A stretch of DNA of 64,000 nucleotides from Spirodela intermedia (taxonomy: Eukaryota; Streptophyta; Magnoliopsida; Alismatales; Araceae): NCBI GenBank assembly GCA_902729315.2, contig LR746276.1:5520669-5584668 (forward strand), written 5' to 3'. Position 1 is the stretch's first letter. Every line of letters starts with the position of its first letter. The notes below the pieces were generated by a model. The model saw nothing but the letters and a program-made list of their open reading frames with translations, did not search any database and was not told where the DNA came from. This document shows, one piece after another, positions 11,701 to 25,700 of the stretch. A program made the translations under genes and the position numbers.

Positions 11701-12429
11701 AAGCAGTCTCTAGCAGTGGCAGCCACGATGACCCCATCACAGCCAAGCTCAGACGGATCTCAAGAACAGACGTCTCCCGGAAGCTTTCAGTCGCCCAGCC
11801 CAGTTATCCCTCTCCTCCTTTCCATTCATCATATCATGAGCTTACGATTTTCTTTCTGAAAACATGTAGATGCATATTCTGTTCATCATCATTCATGGGC
11901 AATCTTGATTCTACATGTTCTAATCATGCTGACATTCGTCCAAATATTCTTTCTAAGATTCATATGTGGGTGAAGATTTTCCATCATCATTGATGTCGCT
12001 GTTCTTCTGATTGATATGCATTCCACGCATGAATTTTATTTATCTGGAAACTTATAAATATATTTCATCCTGGCCCAGCAAAGGGAGAAGATAGAAGGAT
12101 CGATCAGGGAGCTCTCCAGCAGCATGCTCAAGAGCTCAGCGTCCCCCAGTCCAGATTCCAAGCCATGGCAACCCTTTGCCGAGCAGCCAAGACCGCCCCA
12201 GCAGCCCCGATCAGTCCGGACGATCAACGGGCATCATCGGAGCAGCAAGGTCTCCGGTTCAACCCCTGCCGTTGACCCCTGGGGCTTTGACCAGGAAGGC
12301 TTCATCGCCGCCGACACCTTAGGCCCTCAGATCTCAAGGGCCTCTGGCCCACGTGGCGGTGGCGGCAGTGGGGGCAGTGCTGAGCCGAAGGCCTCGGGAA
12401 ATCAGCCCTCCGGTTGGGCAGGTTTCTAG
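8761..12429 (+). CDS. NAK-family (AAK1/GAK-like) serine/threonine protein kinase
   Basis: Coding exons 8761-9224, 9677-9842, 9956-10006, 10459-10641, 10774-10891, 11093-11802 and 12079-12429; all phases close to give 680 residues ending TAG. The kinase domain has the Gly loop (AEGGFSCVYLA, 34-44), Lys57 (ALKQM), HRDLKAEN (154-161), DFG (174-176) and APE (208-210), then the family-typical ITQ-VWFRVN segment. A Pro-rich linker follows, then a predicted coiled coil at roughly 480-545 (EELEAEVERLKEQLKQ...), and a Pro/Gly-rich tail with PWQPF, DPWGF and a final SGWAGF. Relatives (human AAK1 and GAK, plant homologues) act in clathrin adaptor phosphorylation and vesicle traffic; this is inferred by family. 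Exon 4 uses a GC donor (see findings). The start codon is the first ATG after the 5'UTR acceptor and opens the conserved MWRFKQF N-terminus. Confidence 0.9.
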
Positions 12430-12748
12430 AGAGAGAAAACAGAAGAACACAGGAGAAAGCCCTTCTGACCAAGGTATGACACGAGTGGCTGCAGATGTAA
12501 TCCGCCGCCAAAAGCTTCCCCTGTTGCACCTAGCTGTACAGCAGTTCTTGCTCAGACTGGCTCCTTCAACCTCCCCACTCCCCTGACCTGAATGTCAACG
12601 CAGTTCTAGCAGTGGGTCCCTCGGGTTGCTGGATTTGGTCTCATGGTTTCCCTTTTTTTCTTGAAAATTTAAATATAAAAACCTTGTTCTCTCCACAATT
12701 ATCGATTGTATAGGAATTAAATAATGTTCGGATCGTGGGTATTAAATA
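12430..12748 (+). other. 3' flank of the kinase gene
   Basis: Probable 3'UTR of the kinase gene. No other gene or element is recognised before the LEA-derived duplicate begins. Confidence 0.5.
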
Positions 12749-12934
12749 GCAAGATGAAGAGGATGACCCGTTGACTTCGAGCTAGACCAGTTCACTCCGG
12801 TCAAACACTGCAGCGTAGTGTTTGACTTCGGTCGTCTACTCTACTTATTCTGATGCTCGATCAAGTCTCCACTTGTAGCGGTACCCGCCGCCGTTGTCCG
12901 GGCGGTGCCCGCGGTGGTCCCGATGGGGTTCAAT

Positions 12935-12975
<41 letters not shown>

Positions 12976-13165
12976 CGAAGAAAATGTTAAAAAAATTGCA
13001 TTAATCCATTTTACGAACTTTTATTTATTATTATTATTTATGCGATGATTCAGAGAATACCAATGCGAACAGATGACGTCACCACCTTTGGATTGAAAGA
13101 TGTTGGCCCGCTCTGTCTGAGCCCGGGCCAGAAAGGTTGAAAGGAGCAGCCACGTGGCAGAAGTG
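12749..13165 (-). pseudogene. Decayed second copy of the LEA 3' end and LEA flank
   Basis: 12749-12880 matches one unit of the LEA terminal array (GCAAGATGAAGAGG, CCCGTTGACTTC, TCTACTTATTCTGAT). 12881-12933 matches the LEA exon 2 tail read on the minus strand (GGTACCCGCCGCC ... GGTCCCGATGGGGTTC). The body of the gene is missing: a (GA)n tract at about 12938-12969 follows directly, then about 12975-13165 matches the sequence at 3960-4180. Order and orientation equal those of the intact locus 9.5 kb to the left, so this is a local segmental copy with an internal deletion. It cannot code for a LEA protein. Confidence 0.75.
13149..13158. promoter_or_regulatory. G-box GCCACGTGGC upstream of citrate synthase
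   Basis: A perfect palindrome identical to the LEA promoter box at 3578; 13 bases (CAGCCACGTGGCA) are shared. It lies about 610 bases upstream of the citrate synthase ATG. Function in citrate synthase control is inference. Confidence 0.4.
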
Positions 13166-13761
13166 AAAGCCCATTCGGGCTCGTTGACTTCTTACCTTGT
13201 TCGTCAGGCACCTTGCTGGCCACCATAGTCACACCGGTGGCCTCGAATATTCGATTCGTCGGGGGCTCGACTCGGGCGAGTTAGATCCTGCCCGAGCCGC
13301 CGGGTTGGCCACGTGACGCCATTCCTGGGGAAGCCGAGTTCCGTCTTCCAGTCACCTGACCTCTCCGTCGCCTGGAAGGTTGTACGCAGGCTTCTTTCTC
13401 TTCGCCGCTCTCTCTGACCGGCCGAGAGTCGCCCGGCATTTCTCTCTCTTCTCGTAGAATTTTCTTCATCCCCTTGTTCCTTCCATTTTGCATTCGTCGG
13501 CGTTTCTCTGAGTTGTCTGAAGGATCCAGGTACCTTGGGGCGAAATGTGGGAATCTTTCCAGATTCTCGTCCTCCCTCTTTAATCTGCTTCTCTCCATTT
13601 AATTAACGAAATGGGCTCTCACTATAATTTCTTCATGTTTGCACGTCTGATTTTATTGCGAAATTTGGCCGACGGGTGATTTTTTTCTGGTGTCCGCACT
13701 GAGTCCACCTTGTAATGTATGATGAAGCTCTGTCCCATCCATCCAGGTAATCGTTGAAGCG

Positions 13762-16700
13762 ATGGTGTTCTTAAGGGGCGTCTCCGTGCTTTCCAAGATA
13801 CGATCCCGTCTAGTAAGTTTTTCTGATGCTAACGATGTAATTGTTCGACCCCGCCTTAGTTCTATCTGCTTTGTTGTATGTCGGCATCTCTTTTTCGAGA
13901 GAACGATTCTGAAGTGGACTGTGCTTCCTAGTGTTGCACATTTCATTTTTTAATGTCGCGGTTTCTCTTGTTTTTCTCCTGCGGTTGGTTATTGACTCTT
14001 CTCACAGGCGCAGCAGTCGGCGACTCTAGGGTCAGTGAGATGGTTGCAGATCCAGAGTGCTTCTGATCTTGTATGTCCTGATAGCTTCTATTTCAGTTGG
14101 ATTTACTCATTATAAACATGCATTTTATCATTTTCGAACTTACTCAATTGTGGTTCTGTTGTCTTGCTTTATCCTCTTCATTCAGATTTACATATCATGG
14201 AAGTATTTAGTATCTGAACGCACAATGTCAACGGAATGAATCTTCTGACTGCACCAGCCCTTTTGTGCCGAAGTATAATGTCTGTCATGCTTAGTGTTTT
14301 AAACATGCTGAGATTTCTTGAGTGACAGATGCAGTAAATCAGCAATATCCTTTGGGAGGTCTTTGTTTCTCCTCATTCTGTAGCGGGATTAGGGATACAA
14401 TGGTTTGCCTTTATTTACTAGTGATATCTCAGTCAGCTTGGTTAGGCTAAAAATGTATTTTCTGCAATCTAGTTTTTGTTGCATCTGACGGGGGTTGATG
14501 AATTTTCTCTGAGAGGATCGCTTGTTTCAATATCCAACTTGTGCATGTGAGGGAAACACTTACAGGCTGCACTGTTATTCTGTAATCTTAATTTGGTTGG
14601 TTAGTAAGAAATCTTTTCAACATAAGATTTGGTGTCGAGCGACCTTGGTAAAATGCACACGCTCTGTAAACTCCCATTCGGTATTTGTACCACCGTGTTC
14701 AATGCTAGGTTGGCATCTGAGTGTGAAACTTATCTTCTCTCAGAGAAAACTATGGATCCTTCGTCATTTATTGCTGAATTCAGATTGAAAAGTTCTGCAA
14801 ACAGCTATTTTTGCCCGAAAGACTAATTGAAAAATCTTACCTGAATAAAAAATAGCATGTGATTTTTTTAACCATGTGTCAGTCATAAGTCTTTGAAAGA
14901 ATGAACGGACAATAATTCTGAATCTTCACATATTTCTTGCTTGTCACGTTATACTGTCATTTAAAGCTTTTAAGTCAGTAAAATATCATTTTTATGGTGC
15001 AGGATCTTCGTTCACAATTGAAAGATCTGATTCCAGAGCAACAGGTACAATCTTCTTCACAGTGAAATGTCCTTCGGTTGTTTGTCGAATATACATGCTC
15101 TTTCATAGGAATGACATACCTCTATATCTTGCTTTCGAATGATAGTTTACACGCATTTTTAAAATTTTAAACTCAATATTTTTTTTTCAACGAACATGGT
15201 TGCTAGATTCCTACTACAGGGAATGCGGTTGGGTAATGCAACTGAAAACCAGTAGTAATTTCCAAGAACCATGTAGAACAGTGGGAATTAATCAGCCAGA
15301 ATCATATAATGCAGTAATCGGATCTGAATCAGCAAGAAAATTCCTTCTTACTCTTCCCACGGTTAGACTGATTCAGACTAGTTTCGGCCTTTTTGATTTT
15401 GATGAAGTTCAGAACTTTCTGTGGCTGATTCACCCGCTTTTTTTGGTTTTCGATTCTTTGGCCTTTGAACTAATATTTTCAAGTGAAAGTCTGCTTGTTT
15501 CAGCCGATAGATTTGACAGAGAATACTTTCCTCTTTTTGGAAGCAATACTTAACGTTCAGAAAGTTAGAAGGAGAGGGTCCTGAAATGAAAAACATTACT
15601 CTCACTTTCCATAGGTTGAGGAATATTTTTAAGCATTTGGTACGTGCCAGTCTGTGTTGAACAGGGAGGTTTGAACACGCCAATGATACCTAAGAATAAG
15701 GAGAGTCTAGAAAAAATATCGTTGAATGAAGTGGAGGGTTTGTATGGTGCAACGAGGAAAATTGTTGTAGTTTTTTCTCTGAAGCATGTATAAATATTAG
15801 AATGCAGTTTTTCTTTTTCATAGTTAGATAGCTCCAGTGGGGTTTTTAAGTGTACATTTTTTCTTTCATTGTTTCCTCATTAACACCTTTTCTTTCATTT
15901 AAATTATCGAATATAATACACTAATTATTATAATCCCTCTAAGTAAATATGAAAATATTTCAGTTATTATAAACCGGAATTAGCCTTTTGGTTATCATGT
16001 GAGGGCACAAAACATGTTGATGGCACATAATATGCTTTTTCTCCTTACATTGTGTTTGATTCGCAAAGTTTCAATATTTTCCATCTAAAACCCTTTTTTT
16101 TTGTCTGATGATATATTAAGTAATTTTTTAATGGTAAGAAACCCAATGTCGTTAGTGATAAGATTTATATATGTTTCGTAAGCCATTCATAGTGATGGTT
16201 CAAACGTTTTTTGTTTGATAAATGTGCCAGCAGTTCACCCCTTCCACCCAAGCAAGATTTCTTATGTTCTTAATACTTCTTTTGCAGGAGCGCTTGAAAA
16301 AGTTGAAATCAGAACATGGTAAAGTCGAACTAGGAAAGATCACTCTTGACATGGTATGTCTATCCATATGTTTTAAAGTTAATATTTGTATTACTTTTGT
16401 GCACTCTTTGCTGGGATTTTCTTTTTGATTCTTCTTTTTCTTTCAATCAAACCTAATTAGAGAGCACTACGATTTAAATGCCAAAATATTATTGAGTTCT
16501 TTTTCTTTGAAACTTGACAAGGTAATTGGTGGAATGCGAGGAATGACTGGATTGTTGTGGGAAACTTCATTACTTGACCCTGAAGAGGTGATCTTTTTCT
16601 CCTCCTCTGCCCCCAAGTTTGAAGTTTTTTTATGTGGTTCAAAGAGCTTACCATTACGCAACATATTCTTGTAAAATCATGGTAAACCATTATACTTCGT

Positions 16701-19700
16701 TTCCTGCTTCTTTGAGGATTTATATGGGTATTCCTGTGTGACTTGAATGGCTTCGTTCACTCTATCCATATTCAGGGAATACGCTTTAGAGGTCTTTCTA
16801 TTCCTGAATGTCAGAAAGTGCTGCCTGCTGCACTTCCTGGTGGTCAACCATTGCCTGAGGGTCTTCTATGGCTTCTTTTGACTGGAAAGGTACAGGCCTT
16901 GCTTGCTAATTTGGTGATTTTTATATTTTAATAAGCTATTAATCCTTTTTCTAATTTATGTTTTTAAAAACTTGCTTGTGGCTAGGTGGTCTATGTCCCA
17001 ATGCTGTTATGAAAGTTTTGATGCAGGAATATGATTCTCTCATTTTCTGAATAAATAGAGGCATGGGGATCAGTATTGAGTTCTTTCATGAACAAAAATT
17101 AATTACTTTATTGATTTGGTACCACCAGCTCTATTACTTTTGTTGCCTCACCTGTCAAAACCAAGTCTGTCATCTGGTTCATTTCCGTTTAGATTTGAAA
17201 AATTATGGTTATGGTTCATTGAACACTTCATTGTGGGTGGAGGTAGGTTGGGCTGCTGGCATAATAACACATTTCGGATTAACAACTGTTTCAAGTCGCA
17301 ATCGTTTAAGAAATTTGAAGATCAAGTTGGAAATTCTATATCGCCTAAATTTATGGCATACGTTTTCACTTTTTGAAAATAGAAAAGGTTAGAGATGCAG
17401 CCATGAACTTTGAAACGCACGCATCTTCTATCTACATTGTAAAACTTCAAAAGCATGGATGGATTAATATTTATAATTTACTTCTGGAAAATATCTTTAG
17501 TTGAACAAGTGTTTGGATCCATGGCCTTCGAAACGCTTTGGAATATTTCGTAGGAGATGTTTGCACTTGTGTTAATGAAAATATAAATAATGATTTAGTC
17601 CACAACATTACAAATTTAAGATGAAAATTAATTGTGGTTGCTGTAGTCTTGTTTGAATGAAGTCGAAGTGACATAGAACTACATTTGTGTGTATTTTAAA
17701 GTTTTTGACCCTAATGAAATTTTGTATGAAAAAATATTTATAAAACACATTTTCTTTAGTCTAAAGTCATGATAGAAAAATATAAATATCTAAATTATAA
17801 AAGCGTTGAAGAACTTACTTGGGTATTGAAGTTAAGCCGAAAGTGAATTGACTTGAGTTGAAACGTCAGTGTGAATGGATTGACTTGAGTTGAAACATCA
17901 GTGTGAAAATTAACTTTTTTGCTAGTATAATCTAGCGTACACGACATATGAAAGTTTATAATGGTTTGGCCTAACCTCTATTCCCCATGTCTCCCTTTAT
18001 GTATTTTCACTATGTTAGTTCTTAACCTATTAGACGTTGACTTTTTTAAGGTACCAACATCCTTTACTCCAACAAGCCTTGTTCTGTGGCAACCTTTTAA
18101 AATTCAATAAAAGATAAGGTAAATCAACTTATTAAACGAATAAGATAATTATAGAACACTGTTGACGCTTGAATGATCTATTAATTTGGATGACGATTGA
18201 GTGCTTGAAGGCCCATGTACTTGATCTAACATTTGATGAAGCTTTTATTATTTAGTCTGTCTTGCAAAGAGTTTCTTCGTCAACGATGAGATAGTGGCTA
18301 CTTCTCATCCTTTTTTGGTTCTTATTTTAGTTCACGTAACACTTATGGCCTCGTCAATTTCCATACTTGCATGTCAACACATGGTCATAGGTATTGATGC
18401 CTAAATTGCAATGGCTAATCCCCGTGGCTTCTGGCCTTCGTTTTACTTCTAAAATGTCATCACTTGATATATAAGCATCAATATTTGATGTGTGTCAACA
18501 CCTGTACTTTGGGAGTTGATGCCTGAGTTTTGGTTCACTTTTTTGCGTACAACATAGCTTATTATCTTTGCATGTTTTCTCCGATATTTTGAAGGATCAG
18601 TTCATGTTCCACTGCCTTCCTTTTTTGGTCATTTTTGGCTTGGAACTTTTGTACTTGCCTACAACTTACAGAAAAAAAAATTAATACAGAAAATGTTAAT
18701 AATTAAAATCAACTCATTAGCTTTAACTATAATCAACATAAAACTACAGTAATAAAAGAATGGACTTATAAAAAATCTCAGTGAACATAAATTGTGGTCG
18801 GTGGAGTGGATCACAATTCAAATAAATTCCAAACGAGCATCAGAGGCCTAGTAAATCCTGTTATTTTGAATTTCTCCCGTAAGGGAGAGGACAATATATA
18901 AATAAAAGAAAAATATAATAGGACAATATAAATAATATAAGTACTATAAATAAATATATACAAATAAAAAGAATGAAAAAAAAGTCACATAAAAGCTGAG
19001 AAACCGGTTGTCTTTTTGGCAAGACAATGACCAGGAGAATGGGAAGATTGATTTTATATGGATGCTGGCTGTGAAGGAATAATGTGATTTATGATGTTGG
19101 CGAATTATTGAATAGCGTTCATGCCATTAAATTTTATTAATCATGGGGTAATGATGTTAGTTATATGAAGATACCGTATTTGCTCCTTGATTACTCTCAA
19201 GAAAAAAAAAAAGGAATAATTGAGGGAAAATGTCAGATATGCAGGAAAAATCGTTTTTGTGCCAAAGCGTATGTTCTTTTCTACACACGAAATACTTCTT
19301 AGGGCTCTGTGTTCGATCTGCTTTTTGAATATATAGAGTTGTTATTTTTTCTTGGAATTACGTTTCTCACTTGGCGCCTCTTTGTTCATTCTTGATTGTT
19401 TTACCTACTGTAGATACCAAATAAGGACCAAGTTGATTCTTTATCCAAGGAATTGCAGTCACGCTCTTCAGTTCCAGGTTTTATCGTTTACTACCTTTTG
19501 ACCAGTTCATATGCTCTGTATGATCACTTTTTTTGCCGAAGTTATATGGAAGTTTGCTATAACACATTAGCTGTTGCCTTTAACTTGATTTTCACTATTC
19601 AAGCATGCTGATTTCTTGCTGAGGATCATTAATCATGCCTTGAATCGGTGGTGTTGACTTATATGCGTGTCTTGCGATTCCGAAATGTGAATGGTTTCAA

Positions 19701-22700
19701 GGAAAAGTATGGATAGGGAATGTACATAATGGGCAAAACCAAACACCTAATAGCTACTCCAAGAAACAAGGTTTAAGTATAACCCTTTGTAATTTTAATT
19801 TTTACTGACAAGGTTTAGAGTTTGTTGTGATATGTATAACTTTTCTTCTGGTTACATAAATGATGCTGCTAGAGTTGGTTTTGGGTTTGGATTTGTGGCC
19901 AGAAGCTTTCAGCATGATTAACGATTTTTTAAGCTTCAGTTGACTGGGAAGCCTAGTACTTGAATGAGGGTCTACGGTTACCTTTGTAAGGTTCATGATC
20001 AAGTTCACGTCATGTTCAATAGTTACAGATGACCAAATGACTAATTTAGCTTTATTTGCTATTTCCCAATGTCCTTAAATTTGTTCCAACCTGCTGGCTG
20101 TGCTGAGCGGGTAGTGACTGGGAGGAGCTGCCTTTTTTTTCACTTAGGATCTGTGACTCTGCTCCCATTACTTTAGTATCCGGTTCGTTCTCTGTTTGAT
20201 TCTAAGCTTCTCAGGGAGCTTCAGTTCCTTATTTGTGTTGCATGTCTGAACATTGGTAACACGAATCCTGGTCGGTCTTCCCTTTTCATACCCTGGACCG
20301 CATGCCTTGTAATTGGCATTGGTTAAGATTTAGTAGATAACTTTTCTAATTCATTTGACACTTTAGCTTCTCCGCTGGTTCCCCATTGTGTGTTTTGCCT
20401 CACTTCTGAATTCAATTATGACGAATAGCTTTTGATCCAAATCATGCATTGAGGCTAGATATTTGCGTGTTTACTTTGATTTTGGTGATTTACTTTGTTG
20501 TCCTTCAACACTGCATGCATCTAAGCGTAAATACCCCAGAAAATTAATCCTTTCAGTGTGTTGGCAGAGTATGTATACAAGGCTATTGATGCACTTCCTA
20601 TAACATCTCATCCAATGACACAATTCGCGTCTGGCATTATGGCACTTCAGGTTGATAATGATATTTTTTTATGATATTTCTAGTAATTTTTTAGTAGCAT
20701 TTTCTACTGCACTTTTAGTGACTTATCAAATATTCTTGTGACTGACTATTAAGCTGAAAATGCACAATCAATATGTCTATCATTTATTTATACAGCTTTT
20801 ACGCTGATTTTTTTGTTGAGTTACATCCTATATCTCCAACTCTTGGGAGAGTGCCATTTTTTTAAGATTATTAAATATGCTGAGCTATTTTTGTAGTCTT
20901 TTTTGTTTGCATATGGTTGTTTTTTTTATTGTCAAATGTTGTTGTTTTCTGATTGTGAGCTTTATGATAATATTCATCTAGTAAAAGTGGTGTGATACTC
21001 CATTTCCGTACTTTGTTGGGAGATATCCAGAGTTTTATACTTGTGAATCAAAACACTCATGGGAGTACAGTAATTCAGTGGTATGCCAATCTTTCCTGGT
21101 TAAATGGTGAACTAGTCTAAACAGGCTAATTTTAAATAATATTCTATTTTTTTAACATGCTAATGTTGAGTATTGCAAGACATGTCTAAAAACAGTAGTT
21201 CTGTTTTTTCTGGCATAGTAAGACATGCCAATACACATGCAAGACAGGCCATTGTCAGTTTTTTTAATTTCCCATTAGAAACATTGATAATCCTATTTAA
21301 TCAATCAAAGACGCCAGTTTTTGTTCCTAGCTGGTAAACAATTGTTGGATTTGTATGTAACCAGTCAAAAATATCACATATTCATTAGGCTTTGGCTGGT
21401 GCATCTTTTCTCAGTGGAGGCCTTTCCTTTTCCTATCCTGCATAAAATGGCTGGTCCACTCCCCACTGAGAAGCAGGTTCTGATCCTTTAGAATCACCTA
21501 TAATTAATGTTTTCCTTCTCTTCTTGATTTTACTTTTGCTCCTTGTGTTGGTCATGTGAGCCTTTCCTTCTCTCTTTAAGGTCACCGTTTAGAATGGTTG
21601 GAGTGTGATGCTGCCATGGCGCATCTGGGGTAGAATTTCTTGCGAACTTTCAATTAGTGATGTAGGAATGATGCACTCTTTTAGGAGCGAAGGATTGGCA
21701 CTGATCAAGGGACTTTTTGATATCTCCAACTAGCACTATTTTTCTACCATGGAAAAGTTGCTCCTAATTTTTTCTCTATTCAACTTCCTCTGCTAGAAAT
21801 GCTTTCCAAAACAGAAGAGTTGGCAAATTATCCAAGGAAGATGTCAGTTGTCAGATCACTCAATTCCTTGGAGTGATCACATCTTCGCTCCTTTCCAAAG
21901 AGGTAAAAGACAATGATTCCCCCGTCTTCTCACTCTTGAGAGTGAGAACCTATGCATCTTGGGGTTTGATATCTATATGCAAAGAAGCTCTAGAGGTAGG
22001 AAGGGTAGGGAACAAACCAGTTTGTGGAGTGTTCTTCGGGGATATTATGAACAGAGGAATCTCAGAGCTTCTGAAGGAAGATATCATTTAAAAAAAAAGT
22101 GTAGTCAGCGTTCTCCTGATGCAGGCATGCTCTGTTTATCAATTGGGCAAGGGTCAACCCCAGTTTCTCATCATGATCCATACAGCCCAGGCCTAAAATA
22201 TTACAGTTTAGTGTGAAGTTCATCTAGTGTATATTTTTGTAAACTCAATTCATCGAGCCATTGATATTGCGTTATTAGTAGCAAACATGCCTTTCGGTGA
22301 TCCCTTGATTCTCAGGATAAACTGGGATGCTGATAATAGTTGCCTATTTGGACTTTATATCAGGTTCAAAGTGAATTTCAGAAGGCATATGAGAAGGGAA
22401 TATCAAAGGCGAAGTGAGTTTTAACTCTATTACACGAGCTAAACTTCATCCTCACACTTAAAACAAACATATTGGAGTTCACGCGATATTTCGTATCACA
22501 GAAACCTTAATTGCTTTCAGGTATTGGGAGCCTACCTTTGAGGACTCTCTGAACCTGATTGCGCAAGTTCCTGTTGTGGCTGCATATGTGTATAGAAGGT
22601 AAAAATTCGTTTTACATGTTGTCAGTTAAATTTCCTTTTACATGAAGTGGTCTACGGTACATCCATTTTAATTATTTTATTGCCTGGTATCATTGTCAAC

Positions 22701-25700
22701 CAACGATTCATGGGAGAGATATAGAACTCTCACCTGAAAATTCCGTCTGTTTTTCCTTATTTTCTGTCTAAATCAACTGAAATGTCTCTAAAGCTTTCAA
22801 ATTTAATATTATCCCGAACTTTGTTTAGGGGAACTTTCAGTATGTTAACTTAATTTCCTTGCTTGAAGAATATACAAAAATGGGCAAATCATACCTTCGG
22901 ATGAATCTTTGGATTATGGTGGAAACTTCTCCCACATGCTTGGCTTTGATGATCCCGAAATGCTGGAGCTAATGAGACTATATGTCACTATCCACAGGTA
23001 TTCATATAGCTTTCCTGTTCATGGTGTACTTTTCCTTGTCAGTTCTATTTTCCTTTTTTCTTTCCCATATTTTTGAGTTCTGCATGCAAATGACATAACT
23101 AACCACTCTTTATAATTACATTTATGAACAGCGATCATGAAGGGGGTAATGTTAGTGCTCATACCGCACATCTGGTAAGTATCAGCCTTGTTTTATTGCT
23201 GAGAGATTGTTTTTGTGGCATATTCCTTGATGTTCATTACATACTACTAATATAATATGTAATGGATGGAGGAAAGATGCATCCCCCCATACATTTTTCA
23301 TTCTAAAGAATTATGTCCAGCATGTATTGTTGCAGAATCTGTGTTCTCTCATTGCTTACTTAACGAGGTGGGTATTTCCCACTTGCGCTGACAGTAGAAT
23401 ATGCGCTCAACCTGCAGGTTGCTAGTGCACTTTCAGATCCCTATCTTTCATTTGCAGCTGCATTAAATGGTTTAGCTGGCCCGCTTCATGGATTGGCCAA
23501 TCAGGTAAATAATATAGCCATTTTTTTTCTCCAATTTTTCTTTTACAATGTTTGCATCAACATATAAATTATCCACTAAAACTACAATTCATCTGAATTT
23601 TCCATTGTCATTACCGTCAGCATTGAGAACCATCTTTTGGGGCTATTCCAGATTTTTAATGGTTCTCGGGAATGTGACTAATTTTATGGGTTGAAATATT
23701 GCGATGAAGATAGGTTTGGTTAGAAAGATCCATCACCACCAGGACCTCGTTTAAGTAAGACGTGAAGATGTGCTGTCAAAAATCTTATAAAGTTCCTTGT
23801 TGAAGGTGGCATAAAACACAATCACGCTGGAGTTGGGCTTCCAGAGTTTATCAATCTAAGTTCAACACCATCCTGTGCCATTCTTAGATTGGTTGGACGA
23901 ATGAGAAGTGAACAGGATTAGGATCATTATTTTTCGTGGGGAGCTTCTCTTCTATTCTGGCTACCCTTTCTCCCGTATCTAAAGTTAAAATGTTCATTGA
24001 TCAACCCGAGTGAGGTCAACTTGTTCAGTGTTAACTTCTTCGGTGATAATACTCATCCTGGTCTCCCCCTGGTTTATAGATCAGGCTCTCTTTATGTATT
24101 CCAATTACACTTTTGATTTCTCTGAAGAAGAGAATGGTACCACTTGTCAATAATTAAATCTATTCGTACATGGTTAACACAGAACAATTTGGATTGTTTG
24201 AACTCAAACTATACTATTTAGTTCCCATTTTTAATTCTGGATATATTGCGTTTCTTCATGGCTATAAATCAACTGCTTTTGCCTCTGAGAGCCAGAGTCT
24301 TTTTATAACATTTTTTTTATCCCATCTTATGGCTACAGGAGGTCTTGTTGTGGATCAAATCTGTGGTAGAAGAATGTGGGGAGAACATAACAACTGAGCA
24401 ACTGAAGGAATATGTCTGGAAGACATTAAATAGTGGCAAGGTAAGAACGCTTATGCGTAGATTTGGGCAATTGATTCCCATTAAAAAATAGTTCACCATG
24501 CATTTAAGGAGTTCATTGTTTTAGACCCGGTTTATTTTAGTGCACGTTTCTGTAGCAGAATGCGTATCTAAACTCGATGGATATGAATGTAGATTCTTCT
24601 TTTTGCTCTTATAATTCACTATTGTTCATGATGGATTTTACTGACTCGGCCTTGTGCCTGAAATTTCTTGGTTTACTGAAAAGCTGTGAGATGATACGCC
24701 AGTCTTTGTAACGTTTTATGTGATTTCTGGAAAGTTGGGTCAATGCGTGAAATTTATTTACTTTGTAGGATTTACACAAATATGAAAAGAACAGAAATAC
24801 AATGAAACGTTACAAAGACGTTAGTACAAATATCCTAACGAAGAGATCCTTAGGGATGCTGAGCAAATTTTTTTGCCCAAACTATCCTCAGAGATTCCTT
24901 GCAGATGTTTGGATTTGTGATGAAGCTAAAGTACCTGATAAAACTGGCTCAGTCAGTGTGGTTAGCTAGTTTATGCATTGTCCTAAGCTCTTTGCTTGGA
25001 GGGCATTTGGAAATGTGAGATTCATCAAAATGTTTCAGTATAATGCTTTGTCTCTCCCTTTTTGCATGTTTCCTCCCTACCATATTTTTGAACTCCTTAT
25101 GTTCATCTAAAGCTTCAAAAACGTTATCCAGGTTGTTCCTGGTTATGGTCATGGTGTTCTGCGTCAAACAGATCCAAGATATGTATGCCAAAGGGACTTT
25201 GCACTGAAGTACTTACCTGATGACCCACTTTTCCAGCTGGTAATATACTTTTATGTGGTTGAAAAAACAGTTTATTTTGAATTCGTATTTCCCTTCCTCA
25301 GCAGGTTCAAGATTACCAAATTGTCTGGGAAAATTGATTTGTTGGTTATACTGATAAAGACTTTCGCGTTACAGGTTTCAAAGCTTTATGAGGTAGTCCC
25401 CCCAATACTCACTCAGCTCGGCAAGGTATGGCTATTTATGCCCTTTTTTTCATTGAATTATTTTATATTATTAAGATAATGATCAACCTTCCCTAACGTG
25501 TCAAGATGACCTTCCACCTTCTTCAAAGGTGAAAATTTTTCTGCTATAAAAAAAGCCGAAATTTGATGGGCGGCTCATGGGAAGGCTCAAACTGTCTGAT
25601 GACATTATACTTTTGCTTATTTATTTTAAGATTTGAAACTATTATGTTACTGGATGAAACTTGGTTTATACATGTGATTACCTCAAAGCTTCATCTGTTA

